The translations under genes were made by a program, and so were the position numbers. From positions 186,001 to 250,000 of the forward strand of contig DDVX01000006.1 in the NCBI GenBank assembly GCA_002345575.1: a stretch of DNA of 64,000 nucleotides, read 5' to 3'. This DNA is from Stutzerimonas stutzeri. GTDB taxonomy: Bacteria; Pseudomonadota; Gammaproteobacteria; Pseudomonadales; Pseudomonadaceae. Of the stretch, positions 62,466 to 64,000 are shown one piece after another; the first letter of the stretch is position 1, and every line of letters starts with the position of its first letter. The notes beneath the pieces were generated by a model, which saw nothing but the letters and a program-made list of their open reading frames with translations, did no database searches and was not told the DNA's origin.

Positions 62466-63824
62466 TTACACCGACAACATCAGGAATTCACGCTCCCAGG
62501 AGCTGATCACCCGGTGGTAGTTCTCCTGCTCGGTGCGTTTGACCGCAACGTAGCCGCTAATGAATTTTGGACTCAGGTATTTGCGCAGCTCGCGGCAGTT
62601 CTCCATGCGCTCCAGCGCCGTCTCCAGGGTCAGCGGCAGACGCAGGTTGCGTCGCTCGTAGCCACGGCCTTTCACCGGCGGGCTCGGGTTCAGGCCTTCG
62701 ACCATGCCGATATAGCCGCACAGCAGGCTGGCAGCAATGGCAAGGTACGGGTTGGCATCGGCGCCCGGCAGGCGGTTTTCCACGCGACGGTTCTGCGGGT
62801 CGGAATCGGGCACACGCAGCCCAACCGTGCGGTTTTCCTCGCCCCACTCGACGTTCACCGGCGCCGAGGTGTCGGGCAAAAAACGGCGGAACGAATTGAC
62901 GTTAGGCGCAAACATCGGCAGCAGCTCTGGGATGTATTTCTGCAGGCCGCCAACGTGGTGCAGGAACAGCTGGCTCATAGAACCATCAGGATTGGAGAAG
63001 ATGTTCTTTCCGGTCTCGATGTCTATCACGCTCTGGTGCAGGTGCATGGCACTGCCCGGCTCGCCGGTCATCGGCTTGGCCATGAAGGTGGCCGCGACGT
63101 TGTGCTTGAGCGCCGCCTCGCGCATGGTGCGCTTGAACACCAGGATCTGGTCAGCCAGGTGCAGCGCTTCGCCGTGACGGAAGTTGATTTCCATCTGCGC
63201 GGTGCCTTCCTCATGGATCAGGGTGTCCAGATCCAGTCCCTGGGCCTCGCACCAGTCGTACATGTCCTCGAACAGCGGGTCGAACTCGTTGGCCGCATCG
63301 ATGGAGAACGACTGACGGCCCGTCTCCTGACGGCCGGAACGGCCGATGGGCGCCTGAAACGGCAGATCCGGGTCTTCACAGCGCTGGGTCAGGTAGAACT
63401 CCATCTCCGGCGCGACGATGGGTTGCCAGCCGCGGTCGGCATACATCTTCAGCACGCGCTTCAATATATTGCGCGGCGAAATCTCGATGGGATTGCCCAT
63501 CTTGTCGTAGGTGTCGTGGATCACCTGAGCCGTCGGTTCGATAGCCCATGGCACCAGGAACATCGCGTCGGGATCAGGGCGGCAGAACATGTCGATGTCC
63601 GCCGGGTCGAGCAGATCGTAGTAGATGTCGTCTTCAACATAGTCGCCGGTGACCGTCTGCAACAGCACGCTTTCGGGCAGGCGCATGCCCTTCTCACCGA
63701 GGAACTTGTTGGTAGGGGAAATCTTGCCGCGGGCAATGCCCGTCAAGTCGCTGACCAGGCACTCCACTTCCGTGATCTTGTGTTCTTTCAGCCAGCCGGT
63801 GAGCTGGTCGAGCTTGCTATTCAT
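62466..63824 (-). CDS. spuB: Glutamine synthetase family gamma-glutamylpolyamine synthetase
   Basis: 452 residues. GlnA fold with VAPEMEFYLT, EGTAQMEINFRHGEAL, GEPGSAMHLHQSV, NSFRRFLPDTSAPVNVEWGEENRTVGLRVPDS (substrate-binding Arg) and the ENRLPGADANPYLAIAASLL motif. It ligates glutamate to putrescine or related amines with ATP, the first step of polyamine breakdown. It lies 69 nt after the amidotransferase gene spuA on the same strand, before spuC. Confidence 0.92.
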   Translation of the reverse strand: MNSKLDQLTGWLKEHKITEVECLVSDLTGIARGKISPTNKFLGEKGMRLPESVLLQTVTGDYVEDDIYYDLLDPADIDMFCRPDPDAMFLVPWAIEPTAQVIHDTYDKMGNPIEISPRNILKRVLKMYADRGWQPIVAPEMEFYLTQRCEDPDLPFQAPIGRSGRQETGRQSFSIDAANEFDPLFEDMYDWCEAQGLDLDTLIHEEGTAQMEINFRHGEALHLADQILVFKRTMREAALKHNVAATFMAKPMTGEPGSAMHLHQSVIDIETGKNIFSNPDGSMSQLFLHHVGGLQKYIPELLPMFAPNVNSFRRFLPDTSAPVNVEWGEENRTVGLRVPDSDPQNRRVENRLPGADANPYLAIAASLLCGYIGMVEGLNPSPPVKGRGYERRNLRLPLTLETALERMENCRELRKYLSPKFISGYVAVKRTEQENYHRVISSWEREFLMLSV

Positions 63825-63893
63825 GATGACCTCAATTGGTAAAGGTACCCGCCATGATGCTCCGTTCTTGTGAAGCTTGTGCCGCAGGCCTCT

Positions 63894-64000
63894 TCAGCGC
63901 CGTTGCGCATGCGCCTGGCAGGCTTCGGCGAAGCCCTGGAACAGCGCCAGATAAGCCGGGTGTTCGTGTACTTTCCATTCCGGGTGCCATTGCACGCCGA
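63894..64000 (-). CDS. spuA: Gamma-glutamyl-polyamine hydrolase (class I amidotransferase), C-terminal end
   Basis: Only the last 34 codons are in the window; the gene continues past the right edge. The tail GVQWHPEWKVHEHPAY contains the catalytic His-x-Glu (HPE) of class I glutamine amidotransferase-fold hydrolases. Position ahead of spuB fits SpuA/PuuD, which removes the gamma-glutamyl group after oxidation. Confidence 0.85.
   Translation of the reverse strand, partial: GVQWHPEWKVHEHPAYLALFQGFAEACQAHAQRR

Noticed and set aside
62334..63842. 502-codon plus-strand open frame
   Set aside because: Antisense to spuB, whose glutamine-synthetase motifs are unmistakable.

Overview
The window looks like chromosomal DNA of a Pseudomonas-group gammaproteobacterium, most likely the stutzeri/mendocina side (Stutzerimonas-like). 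This rests on recognised gene content and order (spuABCDEFGH, dctBD-dctPQM, rmlBACD, Pit-DUF47-CYTH/CHAD-GspE), a GC-rich, tightly packed coding style, a DUF2388 protein (a Pseudomonas family), Crc/Hfq-type A-rich leader motifs and REP-like extragenic palindromes. Species cannot be fixed from sequence reading alone. No phage, insertion sequence, integrase, CRISPR array, rRNA or replication origin was seen.

Layout. 1-4.5 kb: phosphate transporter Pit (cut by the left edge) with its DUF47/PhoU-like partner, a divergent CYTH-CHAD triphosphatase-like protein and an orphan GspE/PilB-type ATPase. 4.6-11.3 kb: a divergent pair of L,D-transpeptidase-fold proteins, a large hybrid histidine kinase, DUF2388 and OsmC. 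11.3-14.6 kb: a TRAP transporter for organic or keto acids, with the binding protein divergent from the two permease genes and exact AAYAAYAA motifs at both leaders. 14.6-16.0 kb: a methyltransferase and tRNA-Thr(UGU).

16.0-29.8 kb is the accessory part. A type I restriction-modification operon (hsdR-fic-hsdM-hsdS) begins about 330 bp after the tRNA. It contains a Fic enzyme with its own inhibitory helix, and a duplicated 34-bp palindromic unit lies just upstream of fic. An unrecognised gene, a gene-poor stretch with REP-like elements, and a three-gene surface-polysaccharide cassette (flippase, nitroreductase-like protein, pyruvyl transferase) follow, then VanZ.

30.1-39.8 kb: an RhtA-like exporter, an MCE lipid-transport operon (STAS-permease, ATPase, MCE protein, lipoprotein) and a YhiI-RbbA-YhhJ type ABC exporter. 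39.8-44.3 kb: a diguanylate cyclase and the complete dTDP-L-rhamnose operon rmlBACD.

44.4-52.1 kb: the C4-dicarboxylate module. DctB/DctD sense and respond, DctPQM imports, and a periplasmic asparaginase/glutaminase sits between dctD and dctP directly behind a good sigma-54 promoter. This suggests that amide hydrolysis outside the inner membrane feeds dicarboxylate uptake. 52.2-55.3 kb: a prolyl-hydroxylase-like dioxygenase, DUF2059, an alpha/beta hydrolase and a thioredoxin-like protein. 55.3-64 kb (minus strand): the spu polyamine system, with glutamyl-polyamine synthetase, aminotransferase, two paralogous binding proteins, ATPase and two permeases, plus the last codons of the spuA amidotransferase at the right edge.
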